This document shows, piece after piece, positions 1-7,847 of a stretch of 9,563 nucleotides of DNA. The position numbers and the translations under genes are program-made. The notes under the pieces are model-generated. The model made no database searches. It was not told the DNA's origin and saw only the letters and a list, made by a program, of their open reading frames with translations. Every line of letters starts with the position of its first letter. Within the stretch, counting starts at the first letter, position 1. The DNA is from JALONO01 sp038209965 (GTDB lineage Bacteria; Bacteroidota; Bacteroidia; Cytophagales; Thermoflexibacteraceae): assembly GCA_038209965.1 (NCBI GenBank), contig JBBQXF010000150.1, positions 1 to 9,563 of the forward strand, written 5' to 3'.

Positions 1-1678
1 GTTGAGTAGGTTTTGGAGTTACAATCTTTTTTGCCCTTGTCCGAGTCTTCTCTTCTGCCGTTGTCCGAGTCCTCTCGGACAACTCTTGTGCTATTCGCTC
101 ATTCTCTGCCCTTGTCCGAGTCCTCTCAGACAACTCTTGTGCTATCCGCTCATTCTCAAGGCGTTCTTCCTCTATTTGCTTTGCTTGGGCTTCTTTGGCA
201 AGTTTTTCTCTTTCCAAACGTTCTTTTTCCGCTTGTTTATTTTGTTTTTCAATCTGTTCTAATTGGCTGATACGGCTTCTGGCATCAAAAGCATATTTTC
301 CTTTCGGGTGTTTGTCCAAATAGTTTTGATAGGATTTGACAAGGTTGTTTTCTTTAGCACTTTGCCACAAGGTTTCTTCTTGTTTGGCAAGGCGTTCCTT
401 TTCAAGTCTTTCTTTTTCCGCTTGTTCTTTGGCAAGTTTTTCCCTTTTCTCTTTGGCTATTTGTTCAAGGCGTTCTTTTTCTGCTTGTGCAAGTAATTGT
501 TTGTTGCCCTTGTCTTCGTCTTCATGGGCAATTTCGGAAATAGCCACTTTTGCCTTTGCGACCAAGTCGTCAAAGTCATAGTAGGTATCCATCAAGTCTT
601 CCCATTCGGTAATCGTATTTATTCTTCCTGCTCTTTCGAAGGCTTTGTCGGCTTTTCGCCTTTTCTCTGCCCAGTCGAGTTGTCTTTTTTGTGCTTTTGC
701 CTCATTTGTATAGTTGCCTTGGGGGTGGCTTTGCAAATATTTGTCGTAGGCAGGCGCGGTATTTGCTCTTTGGGCAGTTTGGTACGCCTGCTCATCTATT
801 GCCTCATTGAGTTGAATAAGGGCGTTTTCTGCTTGGAAGATATAGCTGCCTTGCGCTTGCGGGTATTTCTCCAAAAATTCCTTGTAGCTTTGCAGCGTAT
901 TTTGCTGGACTGCATTTTGCCAAGCCACTGCTTGGCTTTCTTTGAGTTCAAAAACAAACTCGCCACCTTTGTCGCCCACATTTTTAAGGCGACTCCCAAA
1001 GGGCGTTTGCTCGGCATTGTTGGCAGTGTTGCGTTCTACATAGCTTATCAAGTCCCTGACAAGTAGCTTTTCTTCTGTATTGGTCTGCAAAAAATCTAAC
1101 AGAGAGGTGGCAAAAAGGCTTTTGTCCAGCACGAGTTCCTTTCTCCCAGAGCAAAGTCCCCAGCGAGAAGGGAGGTCTTTGACCCTATCGGTGAAAGCAT
1201 CACGGGTTTCGGCGAGTAGCGTACCCGAAAAACAGGAGTCTGACACCAAAAATACGTGCTTTGCCTTGATAGGTTTGATAAACTCAATAAGTGAGGAGTT
1301 GGGCAGGAAAGAGCCTATCTCCTCGCTCCCCTCCACAGGAATCCAATACCCAGCGTCAAAAGTATCATCATAATGCCCATGCCCCGCATAATAGACTAAA
1401 AGGCTGTCTTGCTCTGCCAACTTGCCTACCAAATACCTAAATTTTTGAGTAATCTGATTGCGTGTTGCCTGCTCATTGGTGAGCATTATCGTGTTTGCCT
1501 CCTCAAATTGGTAGCGTTGGGTAAGCAATTCCTTGACCGCCAGCACATCACTGACGGCATTTCTTAGTCTATTGATGTGGACATAGCTATCGATCCCGAT
1601 CAAAAAGAGGTAGTTGGTCCCTTTGGGCAGGTCGGTCTGGTCGTTGATCCCAGTGTGCATTCCACGATTTTCAGGCAT
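1..1678 (-). CDS. Caspase-like (peptidase C14) protein with helical repeats and coiled coils, C-terminus beyond window
   Basis: The reading frame is open from ATG at 1678 to the left edge, giving 559 visible codons and no stop. Residues about 20-245 form a caspase/metacaspase-like p20 domain: a first strand NYLFLIGIDSY (22-32), the catalytic-His motif YYAGHGH (96-102, His100) and the catalytic-Cys motif SDSCFSG (146-152, Cys149). Both dyad residues are present, so a cysteine protease is likely, cutting after basic residues if it behaves like other bacterial orthocaspases. Helical-hairpin repeats of the form W/F-x-x-A-x-x-x-N-T...Y-x-x-Y/F-L follow at about 252-291, 298-335, 346-384 and 437-475. 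Glu/Lys/Arg-rich coiled coils occupy 394-435 and 476-545. No signal peptide is visible, so it is probably cytoplasmic. An alternative in-frame ATG lies at 1660. In this phylum such proteins often carry a further C-terminal domain (for example a formylglycine-generating-enzyme-like one), which cannot be seen here. Codons are more A/T-rich than in the neighbouring giant gene. Confidence 0.92.
   Translation of the reverse strand, partial: MPENRGMHTGINDQTDLPKGTNYLFLIGIDSYVHINRLRNAVSDVLAVKELLTQRYQFEEANTIMLTNEQATRNQITQKFRYLVGKLAEQDSLLVYYAGHGHYDDTFDAGYWIPVEGSEEIGSFLPNSSLIEFIKPIKAKHVFLVSDSCFSGTLLAETRDAFTDRVKDLPSRWGLCSGRKELVLDKSLFATSLLDFLQTNTEEKLLVRDLISYVERNTANNAEQTPFGSRLKNVGDKGGEFVFELKESQAVAWQNAVQQNTLQSYKEFLEKYPQAQGSYIFQAENALIQLNEAIDEQAYQTAQRANTAPAYDKYLQSHPQGNYTNEAKAQKRQLDWAEKRRKADKAFERAGRINTITEWEDLMDTYYDFDDLVAKAKVAISEIAHEDEDKGNKQLLAQAEKERLEQIAKEKREKLAKEQAEKERLEKERLAKQEETLWQSAKENNLVKSYQNYLDKHPKGKYAFDARSRISQLEQIEKQNKQAEKERLEREKLAKEAQAKQIEEERLENERIAQELSERTRTRAENERIAQELSERTRTTAEEKTRTRAKKIVTPKPTQ
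38..134. repeat. Palindromic element copies inside the caspase-like coding sequence
   Basis: The 9-mer TTGTCCGAG starts at 38, 61 and 112. At 61-82 it forms a perfect 9-bp stem (TTGTCCGAG / CTCGGACAA) around a 4-nt loop. At 112-133 the same hairpin has one mismatch. The 61 and 112 copies belong to a 51-bp tandem duplication, which encodes a 17-residue unit starting ENERIAQELSERTR on the minus strand (residues 508-524, repeated from 525). Positions 57-83 match the intergenic palindrome at 9091-9117 at 24 of 27 positions. The element is in frame and adds no stop. Confidence 0.8.
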
Positions 1679-1701
1679 TTGCTTTCCAATAGGCAGAGGA
1701 G

Positions 1702-1709
1702 CAAATATA
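1702..1709 (-). promoter_or_regulatory. Candidate Bacteroidota -7 promoter element for the caspase-like gene
   Basis: On the minus strand these bases read TATATTTG, an exact fit to the Bacteroidota -7 consensus TAnnTTTG. It ends 23 bp before the ATG at 1678, which would give a short leader of roughly 15-20 nt. I see no clear TTG at the expected -33 spacing, so this is a half-supported promoter. The rest of 1710-1800 shows nothing I can name. Confidence 0.4.
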
Positions 1710-1804
1710 AAGTGTGGCCCTCAAAATAAAATCCCCACCATTGTATTTATTTTGGGACAAACCAAAAAAATAGCTGGTTTACAATCGGCGGCCCCCTGTT
1801 TGGC

Positions 1805-1819
1805 AAAATCGGTGACTTT
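1805..1819. repeat. Small imperfect hairpin, AAAATC-GGT-GACTTT
   Basis: Six-base arms with one mismatch around a 3-nt loop. It is a degenerate relative of the two AAAGTC-NNN-GACTTT hairpins at 8984-9030 on the other side of the three-gene block. Function unknown. Confidence 0.45.
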
Positions 1820-1832
1820 CGGCGGTTGATGG

Positions 1833-1943
1833 TGGGACACAAACGACCTTGCGCATAGTGCGGCGCGGGTCGTCTGAGGCGACTCGGACAACGGCGCTCG
1901 GACAACGGCACAAAAAACTTCGCCTGAAGGCAAAGGTACTTTT
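1833..1943. repeat. Left modular palindromic repeat element (inverted relative to the right copy)
   Basis: This non-coding stretch carries, left to right, TGGGACACAAAC (1833-1844), a hairpin at 1869-1892 (GTCGTCTGAG / CTCGGACAAC), a further CTCGGACAAC at 1897-1906, and the hairpin TTCGCCTGAAGGCAAA (1919-1934) followed by GGTACTT. Read on the minus strand, 1858-1943 aligns with 9044-9130 on the plus strand at 78 of 88 columns (7 substitutions, two short indels), with modules in the same order. It lies between the caspase-like gene and the giant gene and makes up much of the 326-bp gap. No coding potential is credible here. Confidence 0.8.
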
Positions 1944-1947
1944 ACCT

Positions 1948-1990
1948 TTTTACCGTTGTTGGTGTGCGAATCGCACCAACAACGGTAAAA
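1948..1990. repeat. Long perfect palindrome with 17-bp arms just downstream of the giant gene
   Basis: The arms TTTTACCGTTGTTGGTG (1948-1964) and CACCAACAACGGTAAAA (1974-1990) are exact reverse complements around a 9-nt loop. It begins 14 bp past the TAG stop of the giant gene, where a terminator would be expected. On either strand, however, the T-run is at the 5' end of the hairpin and the A-run at the 3' end, so the downstream U-tract of a classic intrinsic terminator is missing. It may stabilise or end the mRNA, or be a protein-binding or recombination site. Confidence 0.75.
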
Positions 1991-2004
1991 GATATGGCCA
2001 AATG

Positions 2005-5000
2005 CTAATTTCCGCCCCGGAGCACCTGCACCCAGCCCTTGCACGTTCGGCCCTCGGGTGAGGTGAGGAGGTAGTAATAAGTGGCGTTGTTGGTATCGGC
2101 CCCCCAATTGCCCTGGTAGTTGCTGCTTTGGAACACCCGCTTGCCCCAGCGGTCGAACACTTCCAATTGCCAACCTTCGCGCACGTTGTTGATCACAAAC
2201 AAATCGTTGCGGCCATCGCCATTGGGCGTGATCACATTGGGTGGCAGCACATTCTCCACCTCGAGGCGCACGGTCCGCCGTTGCACACAGGTGCGGGTAA
2301 TGGCTTCCAGCGTGAGATCATATACGCCCGAGCGCTCATAGGTAAACGCTGGTGGGTTAGGGCCACGCAGGGTATCGCCATTGCCCAAAATCCACCGGAA
2401 TGTTTCGCCCCCAGTGGTTCGGTTGATCACTTGCACACTGGCCCGGCGGCCGCACTCGGCGCTGGTGGTGACATCAAAATTGACGGCAATGGCCGGTATT
2501 ACCTCCACCCTCACCGCAGTATCGATAAAGCAGCCGGCCGGGTTGAAAATCCTCACCGCATACCGGGTAGTCTGGGTCGGAGTGGCCACTGGGTTGGCAA
2601 TGTTGACATTGGACAAGCCCAGAGCCGGCGACCACAGGTAGCGCACGCCACCCGAGGCGGTGATTGTCGTGCCGCCTTGCCCAGCACAAATCAGTTGGTT
2701 GGGCGATATGCGGGCATTGCGCTGCAAAACATCGATGCCCGACGAGATGACATTGACCGGGACGGCATTTTGGCTGCTGCAACGGGCGTTGGAAACGGTG
2801 AGCCGGATCTGAAAGTTGCCCTCCCGGGTGTATTTGAACGGTGGTGGCTGGAAGCCGACAATCGTCCGGCCATCGCCAAAATCCCAGAAATAATCGATGC
2901 CGCCCTCGCTCAAGTTCACGATCCGGATGGTGGGGAAAGGATCGCAGTCGTTTTGAGAATCAACCCGAAAATTGGCCTGCACCCGGGGCCGGACCGCCAC
3001 ATTGACCCGGGCCTCACGCACGCAACCATTGGCCGAGGTGATGCGCACAGTGTAGCGGGTCGTCTGGGTGGGGTTGGCAATGGGGTTGGCAATGTTGGGA
3101 TCGCTCAGGCCAGCACTGGGCGACCAAGCATAGCGCGTGCCCCCGCTCACTTGCAGTTGGACCGATTCGCCAAAACACAGGGCAGTATCGGGGCTGATCC
3201 GGATGGGTTCGGCAAAAATCAAATTCACCGTTGCCGAGTCGCGGCTTTGGCAGCGTCCCTGGCCAATGGAAAGCACAATTTTATAGCTGCCGGAGCGGGC
3301 ATAACGGATCGGGGCGGGCTGGAAACCCACGAAGGTGCGGCCATCGCCAAATTCCCAACGGTAGGCATCCGATTGGGGCCCATTGTTCCGCACCCTGACC
3401 GTTGAATCGGAAAAGCAGGGATCGGTGCTCACCACGTCAAAATCGGCGGGCACGTTGCTGATCACGGTCACCACAAGGGAGGTGTCGCGGAAGCAGCCCG
3501 TGGGTTCATCGGTGATCCGCACGGTGTAGCGGGTGGTGATGTTGGGATTGGCCACCGGGTTGGGAATATTGACACTGGACAGACCTGTGGCCGGGGCCCA
3601 CAAATATCGGCTGCCGCCCGTGGCCCGCAGTTGAGTGCTTTCGCCCTCGCAAAGCACTGGGGAGGCGCTCAAGGTCACCCTTTGCCCGCCCCGGATCGTA
3701 AAGTTGGCGGTATCGCGGCGCACACAGGTGCCGGCCCGGGCGGTGAGGATCACGCGGTAGGTTCCGGCTGGGTAGCGTTGGGCCGGCGGCTGGGAACCCA
3801 CAAAAGTCTGGCCCCGGTCGAGATCCCACGAAAATTCGCCCACATTCTGTGACGTGTTGGTCAGTACCACCGTAGCCAGCGAATCGCACGGGTTTTGGAT
3901 CTGGGTGGTAAAACTGGCCCGGAGTGCACTGACCGTGACCGTGACCGTGTTGGACAATTGGCAACCTAGGGCAGTTTGGGAGCGTACGGTGTAAGTAGTG
4001 GTCACCGAGGGGCTGGCGACCGGGTTGGCCACGGTGGGGTTGTTGAGGCCCGTGGCCGGGCTCCAAAGGTAAGTCGTGCCGCCCGTTGCGTTCAGTTGAA
4101 CCGTTTCCCCGGGGCAAATGGTGGCCGCCGGGCTTACGTTCAGGCCACCCGTTCCGATCACCAAGGTTTGTAGGGTCACATCGGTGCGGCAGATGGCATT
4201 GTTACGGGCCGTGAGCGTGACGATGTACGTGCCGGGCACTGTAAAACGGAAACTTTCGTCGGTATTGGCCGAGGTGAGGAGTGGGGTGTTGCTGCCTTGC
4301 AGCCGGAGATCCCACGTGTAGGTGACCCCGTTGACGCTCCGATTGGGGAAGCGCACATCCACTGGGGCGCAGGCTTGGGTAATCGGCGTTCCGTTCGGGT
4401 CAGTGATGAGGAAAGCCGCCCGCAGATCGTCAATGTCAATGCGGAACGAGGCAATGTTGCAACCGACGGCCGCAGCCCGGTTGGTATTGGACCATACCCC
4501 GGGCGTAGTTGGGAAATTATTGGTTCGGCAGGCACAAGTGGCGTGGTAGATGATCCCGCGCGGATCAAAGCGGCTGGTGCCACCATCCACGTGGTCACCA
4601 TCGGGCCCGCCCCCAGTACCCCCGATGAAAGTGCCATAGACCAAGCCTCTGGCTTCGGGACTGAGCAGCATTAGGTGGAAATCGTCCCCATTTGAAGTGC
4701 GCCGGATGGCATCGGCGGTGGTGGGCATCCCAGTTACCCGCAAGAGTTGCGTGCCCGTCGGGTAGTTGCCATCGTCGCCCGTAAGCCCGCCCCAGCCGGC
4801 CAAATAAACATTGCCGCACTCATTGACCAAAAAGGCAGTCGGTGAAATATCGGGAATGCCCCGCCCCGCCCCCACCACGGTGGAAAAAATGGTACTGGAA
4901 AGGGCCGGGTTCATTTTATGGACAAACTGCCCACTGTTGGGGTTGGCGTACACGCCGGGCGAAACAGGGTATGAACCCGCAGTAGTGCCAAAAACATAGA

Positions 5001-6798
5001 CATCACCGGCACCATCCAGATCCACAAAATAGGCTTGGTCAAAGCTGGGTGTACCAAGGTAAGTGGCGCCCAAGAAAGCTCCGGTATTGCTGTAACGGGC
5101 CACGAAACCATCATTGCCACCGGGATTGCTCCCCCGAATGGCGCCGGCCGACACGGTCAAATTCGTACTGTTGCTGCCACCAGCAATAAAAACCTCGCCC
5201 TGCCGGCTGACTTGGAGCGAAAAAGCATCGTCGTGATTGCTGCCCCCGTAATAGGTTCCCCAGTTCATGGCCGAGAGGCCGGCATTGAGGCGGAAAACGA
5301 CGCCGTCAAGCGCGCCCCGGTTGGTCGCCTGGGCCGGATTGACCACTGGAAAATTGGCCGAGCGCGAACAGGAAGCGATATAAACGTTATTTTGGGCGTC
5401 CACAATGACCTCGCCCCGCAACTCATCGCCATAATTGCGGACCACTGGATCGCGGGTTTGGGCCAGGCCGTCGTTGCCCGACCCACCCACGTAGGTGGAA
5501 GCGACCAACTGGCTGCCATTGTTGGACAAGGTGGAAATGAAAATATCGCTCCCGTTCACATAAGAAACCCCACCGATCGCACCCAGTTGGGCTGGGACTA
5601 CGAACGGGTTGAAAAGCAAGGGTGTTCCACCGTTGAAAGTACGATCCAGCGCGTTGAGCGTGGTCGGGAAATTGAGCGAACTGGTGGTGCCATAAATGAC
5701 CAATTGGCCCAAATTATTTACCACCATGCTATGCGGGATTTCCGATTCGCTGCCGCCCAAATAGGTGGCGTAGAGCAACCGGGCACCATCGGGCGAGAAC
5801 TTGAGGATGGCCACATCGGTCAAATTGGCCCCGGCCACATTGTTGAACGTGAGGTCAAAAGCGCCGAATGTGACCGGAAAGCCCGAACTAAAAGTCGTGC
5901 CCCCACTGTACAGGTTGCCTTCGGAGTCAAAAGTGGCCGTGTTGCCCCAGTTGTCGGCCAATGAACCTGAATAGGTAGAAAATACCAAACGGGGATCAAT
6001 CACCAAGGTTTTTTCTTTGTCGTAGCCTTGGGGAAATTCGTAGCTCAGCACTTGGCCCCGGAGACGAAACCGCGAGGGCACTTCCACCGTTTGGCCGTCC
6101 ACCAGTTGGTAGCAATAAGGCTTCACTTCGGTAAAATCGGTCAGGGTGGTGGCCACGATCAGGTTGCCCGATTCGTCCAGCCGCAGCCCCGTCGCCCCGT
6201 TGTACTGCAATTTGATCTGCTTGGGGTTGCTGCCAGGGGCCACTTCAAATTCGTACTTGAGCGAAGCCTCGTTGGCAAACAGCCGCATGTCAATGCCGCG
6301 ATAGACTTGGCGATAGGTAACACCCTCAAACGAACGAACCCCGGAGGCCCATTGCGACGGTTCGCCCACAAAATAGTTGCGGCTGTTGCCGATCTCATCG
6401 ACTGGTTCCACTGCCGGGGTCAGGTTGCCGCCCACAAAATCCACCTCGACCGCATGGACGCGGATCTTGCTGGGATCTTCTTGCAACCGGAAAAATGCCT
6501 GTTGGCTCCCGATTTTGCCATGGCGCAAGCGGCTCAGTTTCTCTTGGTCGTAAAATACATAGACGAGGCTGTGGTTTTTGACTTGCAGGAACCCGCCGGG
6601 AATATCGGCCCGGTAGCGCACATCGGCGGCCCACTGGTTTTTGTTCTCAATGAATTCAAAGATGGGGGCTTGCGTTCTGATTTTTGGGTCAGTGATCGGT
6701 TCGGGACCGCCCGGCAAAGGCCACTTTGGCGAATGGCGAGCGGCTGCCCCCAAAACCATCAAAGTGACAAATAAGCAAAAGAAACTGATCTGCCTCAT
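2005..6798 (-). CDS. Giant secreted protein: SBBP beta-propeller, alternating PKD/Ig-like domains, CHU_C type IX sorting domain
   Basis: A complete 1597-residue protein with a signal peptide (hydrophobic core about 5-20, probable cleavage after the AAA at 18-20; no lipobox). Residues about 45-265 resemble the N-terminal domain usual before SBBP repeats in Bacteroidota (ENKNQW at 51-56). Seven SBBP-like repeats start near 271, 341, 431, 511, 575, 637 and 719, each with a (T/S)TYxGG-like strand followed by G-x-(V/L)Y-x-x-G; seven fits a closed propeller. Five PKD-like domains begin near 794, 959, 1116, 1274 and 1439 (WDFGDGRT is the clearest motif). They alternate with four Ig-like units carrying W(S/A)P...GL...NP.A.P..TT.Y. 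The C-terminus (about 1516-1597) has PNVITPNGDGRNDLF, FDRWGKRVF and KGW, the CHU_C type B signal for type IX secretion. A surface adhesin or matrix/enzyme scaffold is likely; no catalytic domain is recognised. The start lies 17 bp after the antiporter stop. Confidence 0.95.
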   Translation of the reverse strand: MRQISFFCLFVTLMVLGAAARHSPKWPLPGGPEPITDPKIRTQAPIFEFIENKNQWAADVRYRADIPGGFLQVKNHSLVYVFYDQEKLSRLRHGKIGSQQAFFRLQEDPSKIRVHAVEVDFVGGNLTPAVEPVDEIGNSRNYFVGEPSQWASGVRSFEGVTYRQVYRGIDMRLFANEASLKYEFEVAPGSNPKQIKLQYNGATGLRLDESGNLIVATTLTDFTEVKPYCYQLVDGQTVEVPSRFRLRGQVLSYEFPQGYDKEKTLVIDPRLVFSTYSGSLADNWGNTATFDSEGNLYSGGTTFSSGFPVTFGAFDLTFNNVAGANLTDVAILKFSPDGARLLYATYLGGSESEIPHSMVVNNLGQLVIYGTTSSLNFPTTLNALDRTFNGGTPLLFNPFVVPAQLGAIGGVSYVNGSDIFISTLSNNGSQLVASTYVGGSGNDGLAQTRDPVVRNYGDELRGEVIVDAQNNVYIASCSRSANFPVVNPAQATNRGALDGVVFRLNAGLSAMNWGTYYGGSNHDDAFSLQVSRQGEVFIAGGSNSTNLTVSAGAIRGSNPGGNDGFVARYSNTGAFLGATYLGTPSFDQAYFVDLDGAGDVYVFGTTAGSYPVSPGVYANPNSGQFVHKMNPALSSTIFSTVVGAGRGIPDISPTAFLVNECGNVYLAGWGGLTGDDGNYPTGTQLLRVTGMPTTADAIRRTSNGDDFHLMLLSPEARGLVYGTFIGGTGGGPDGDHVDGGTSRFDPRGIIYHATCACRTNNFPTTPGVWSNTNRAAAVGCNIASFRIDIDDLRAAFLITDPNGTPITQACAPVDVRFPNRSVNGVTYTWDLRLQGSNTPLLTSANTDESFRFTVPGTYIVTLTARNNAICRTDVTLQTLVIGTGGLNVSPAATICPGETVQLNATGGTTYLWSPATGLNNPTVANPVASPSVTTTYTVRSQTALGCQLSNTVTVTVSALRASFTTQIQNPCDSLATVVLTNTSQNVGEFSWDLDRGQTFVGSQPPAQRYPAGTYRVILTARAGTCVRRDTANFTIRGGQRVTLSASPVLCEGESTQLRATGGSRYLWAPATGLSSVNIPNPVANPNITTRYTVRITDEPTGCFRDTSLVVTVISNVPADFDVVSTDPCFSDSTVRVRNNGPQSDAYRWEFGDGRTFVGFQPAPIRYARSGSYKIVLSIGQGRCQSRDSATVNLIFAEPIRISPDTALCFGESVQLQVSGGTRYAWSPSAGLSDPNIANPIANPTQTTRYTVRITSANGCVREARVNVAVRPRVQANFRVDSQNDCDPFPTIRIVNLSEGGIDYFWDFGDGRTIVGFQPPPFKYTREGNFQIRLTVSNARCSSQNAVPVNVISSGIDVLQRNARISPNQLICAGQGGTTITASGGVRYLWSPALGLSNVNIANPVATPTQTTRYAVRIFNPAGCFIDTAVRVEVIPAIAVNFDVTTSAECGRRASVQVINRTTGGETFRWILGNGDTLRGPNPPAFTYERSGVYDLTLEAITRTCVQRRTVRLEVENVLPPNVITPNGDGRNDLFVINNVREGWQLEVFDRWGKRVFQSSNYQGNWGADTNNATYYYLLTSPEGRTCKGWVQVLRGGN

Positions 6799-6815
6799 GT
6801 AAAGTAAAAGTTAAC

Positions 6816-7766
6816 TTACTGGTTGTAAATTAGATAAGAGACGTATCCTACGTAGGCCAGCATGAAGACGATCCCTTCCCAACGGTCGATCCGCCGGCCC
6901 TTGCCCGTGAACAAGAAGATGAATATAAATATACTCACTATCACATTGAAAATTACATCAAAATTCATGGCCGGGTTAAAAGTCACCGGGCTGATGGTGG
7001 CACTGATCCCCAGAATGAAAAAGATGTTGAAAATATTGGAGCCGACCACATTGCCAATGGCGATGTCGGAATTTTTCTTGTACGCTGCCACTACCGACGT
7101 GGCCAGTTCGGGCAGCGAGGTTCCCGCCGAGATGATGGTCAAGCCAATGACCGATTCGCTCATGCCCACCGTGCGGGCCATTTCCACCGCACCGGCCACT
7201 ATCCACTGCCCACCGAGCACCAGACCGCCCAAGCCCAGCACCAAAAACAACACCGCCTTCCAAACGGGCATCGGCTTGATTTCTTCCGTTGGAGAGGGGT
7301 CATTGCGGGCCATGTCCACGATATAATACATAAATACCGCAAAAAAACTAAGCAGGATCAGGCCATCTACCCGCGTCACTTCGGAGGTGGCCGCCCCGCT
7401 GATCAAGGCATCGTTCACCAAAAAGCTCAGGACAATGGCCGCTAGCAACATCAGTGGGATCTCTTTCCAAACGGTGTTGTGCTGCACATTCACGGGCGAC
7501 AAGATGGCGGCCAGGCCCAAAATGAAAAGCGAATTAAAGAGATTGCTCCCCACCACGTTGCCAATGGCGATATCGGTTTTGCCGCTCAGCCCCGCCAACA
7601 CGCTCACCACCAGCTCGGGAGTGGAAGTGCCAAAGGCTACAATGGTCAGGCCGATGACCAAATCGGAGATGTTGAAGCGCTTGGCCAGCGAGGAAGCGCC
7701 GTCCACCAACCCGTTGGCCCCAAAAATCAAAAGCACAAAACCGAGAAAAAAAAGTGCGTAAACCAT
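6816..7766 (-). CDS. Calcium/sodium antiporter, CaCA family (YrbG-like)
   Basis: A 316-residue inner-membrane protein, the usual length for bacterial members of this exchanger family, which swaps Ca2+ for Na+ (or H+) across the cytoplasmic membrane. The two inverted-topology alpha repeats are intact. Alpha-1 has GTSTPE (46-51) and GNVVGSN (69-75); alpha-2 has GTSLPE (215-220) and GNVVGSN (238-244). Glu51 and Glu220 match the paired ion-binding glutamates of the family. About ten hydrophobic segments are visible, with a hydrophilic loop near 153-168 between the halves. The start is ATG at 7766. It lies 81 bp after the oxygenase-like gene and 17 bp before the giant surface protein, so co-transcription with the latter is likely. 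The cation preference cannot be settled from sequence alone. Confidence 0.95.
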   Translation of the reverse strand: MVYALFFLGFVLLIFGANGLVDGASSLAKRFNISDLVIGLTIVAFGTSTPELVVSVLAGLSGKTDIAIGNVVGSNLFNSLFILGLAAILSPVNVQHNTVWKEIPLMLLAAIVLSFLVNDALISGAATSEVTRVDGLILLSFFAVFMYYIVDMARNDPSPTEEIKPMPVWKAVLFLVLGLGGLVLGGQWIVAGAVEMARTVGMSESVIGLTIISAGTSLPELATSVVAAYKKNSDIAIGNVVGSNIFNIFFILGISATISPVTFNPAMNFDVIFNVIVSIFIFIFLFTGKGRRIDRWEGIVFMLAYVGYVSYLIYNQ

Positions 7767-7822
7767 TTACGTTAGTTGAGTTGAAGTGAGCATCCTGTCC
7801 CGAAAATTACGGGTAATGCACC

Positions 7823-7844
7823 AATCAACCAAAATAGGTTGGTT
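7823..7844. other. Weak hairpin in the 81-bp gap between the oxygenase-like and antiporter genes
   Basis: AATCAACC and GGTTGGTT can pair at 7 of 8 positions around a 6-nt AT-rich loop. A T-rich run follows only on the plus strand, where no gene would need it. On the minus strand it sits just after the stop at 7848 without a U-tract. It may be a weak 3'-end structure or chance. Confidence 0.25.
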
Positions 7845-7847
7845 TAT

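Noticed and set aside
497..1066. Plus-strand hydrophobic open frames over 2-1373
   Set aside because: They are the complement of the caspase-like gene. The Phe/Leu-rich translation is the antisense of Lys/Glu coiled-coil codons.
1948..1990. Classical rho-independent terminator
   Set aside because: There is no U-tract after the stem on either strand, so I list it only as a palindrome with possible 3'-end function.
1721..2173. Minus-strand open frame of 150 codons over the intergenic repeats
   Set aside because: It overlaps the end of the giant gene in another frame and consists largely of translated repeat modules.
2128..3405. Plus-strand open frame of 425 codons, with similar ones at 5035-5964 and 6028-6774
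   Set aside because: They lie antisense to the clearly real giant gene, have no recognisable domain, and arise from its G/C-rich codon pattern.
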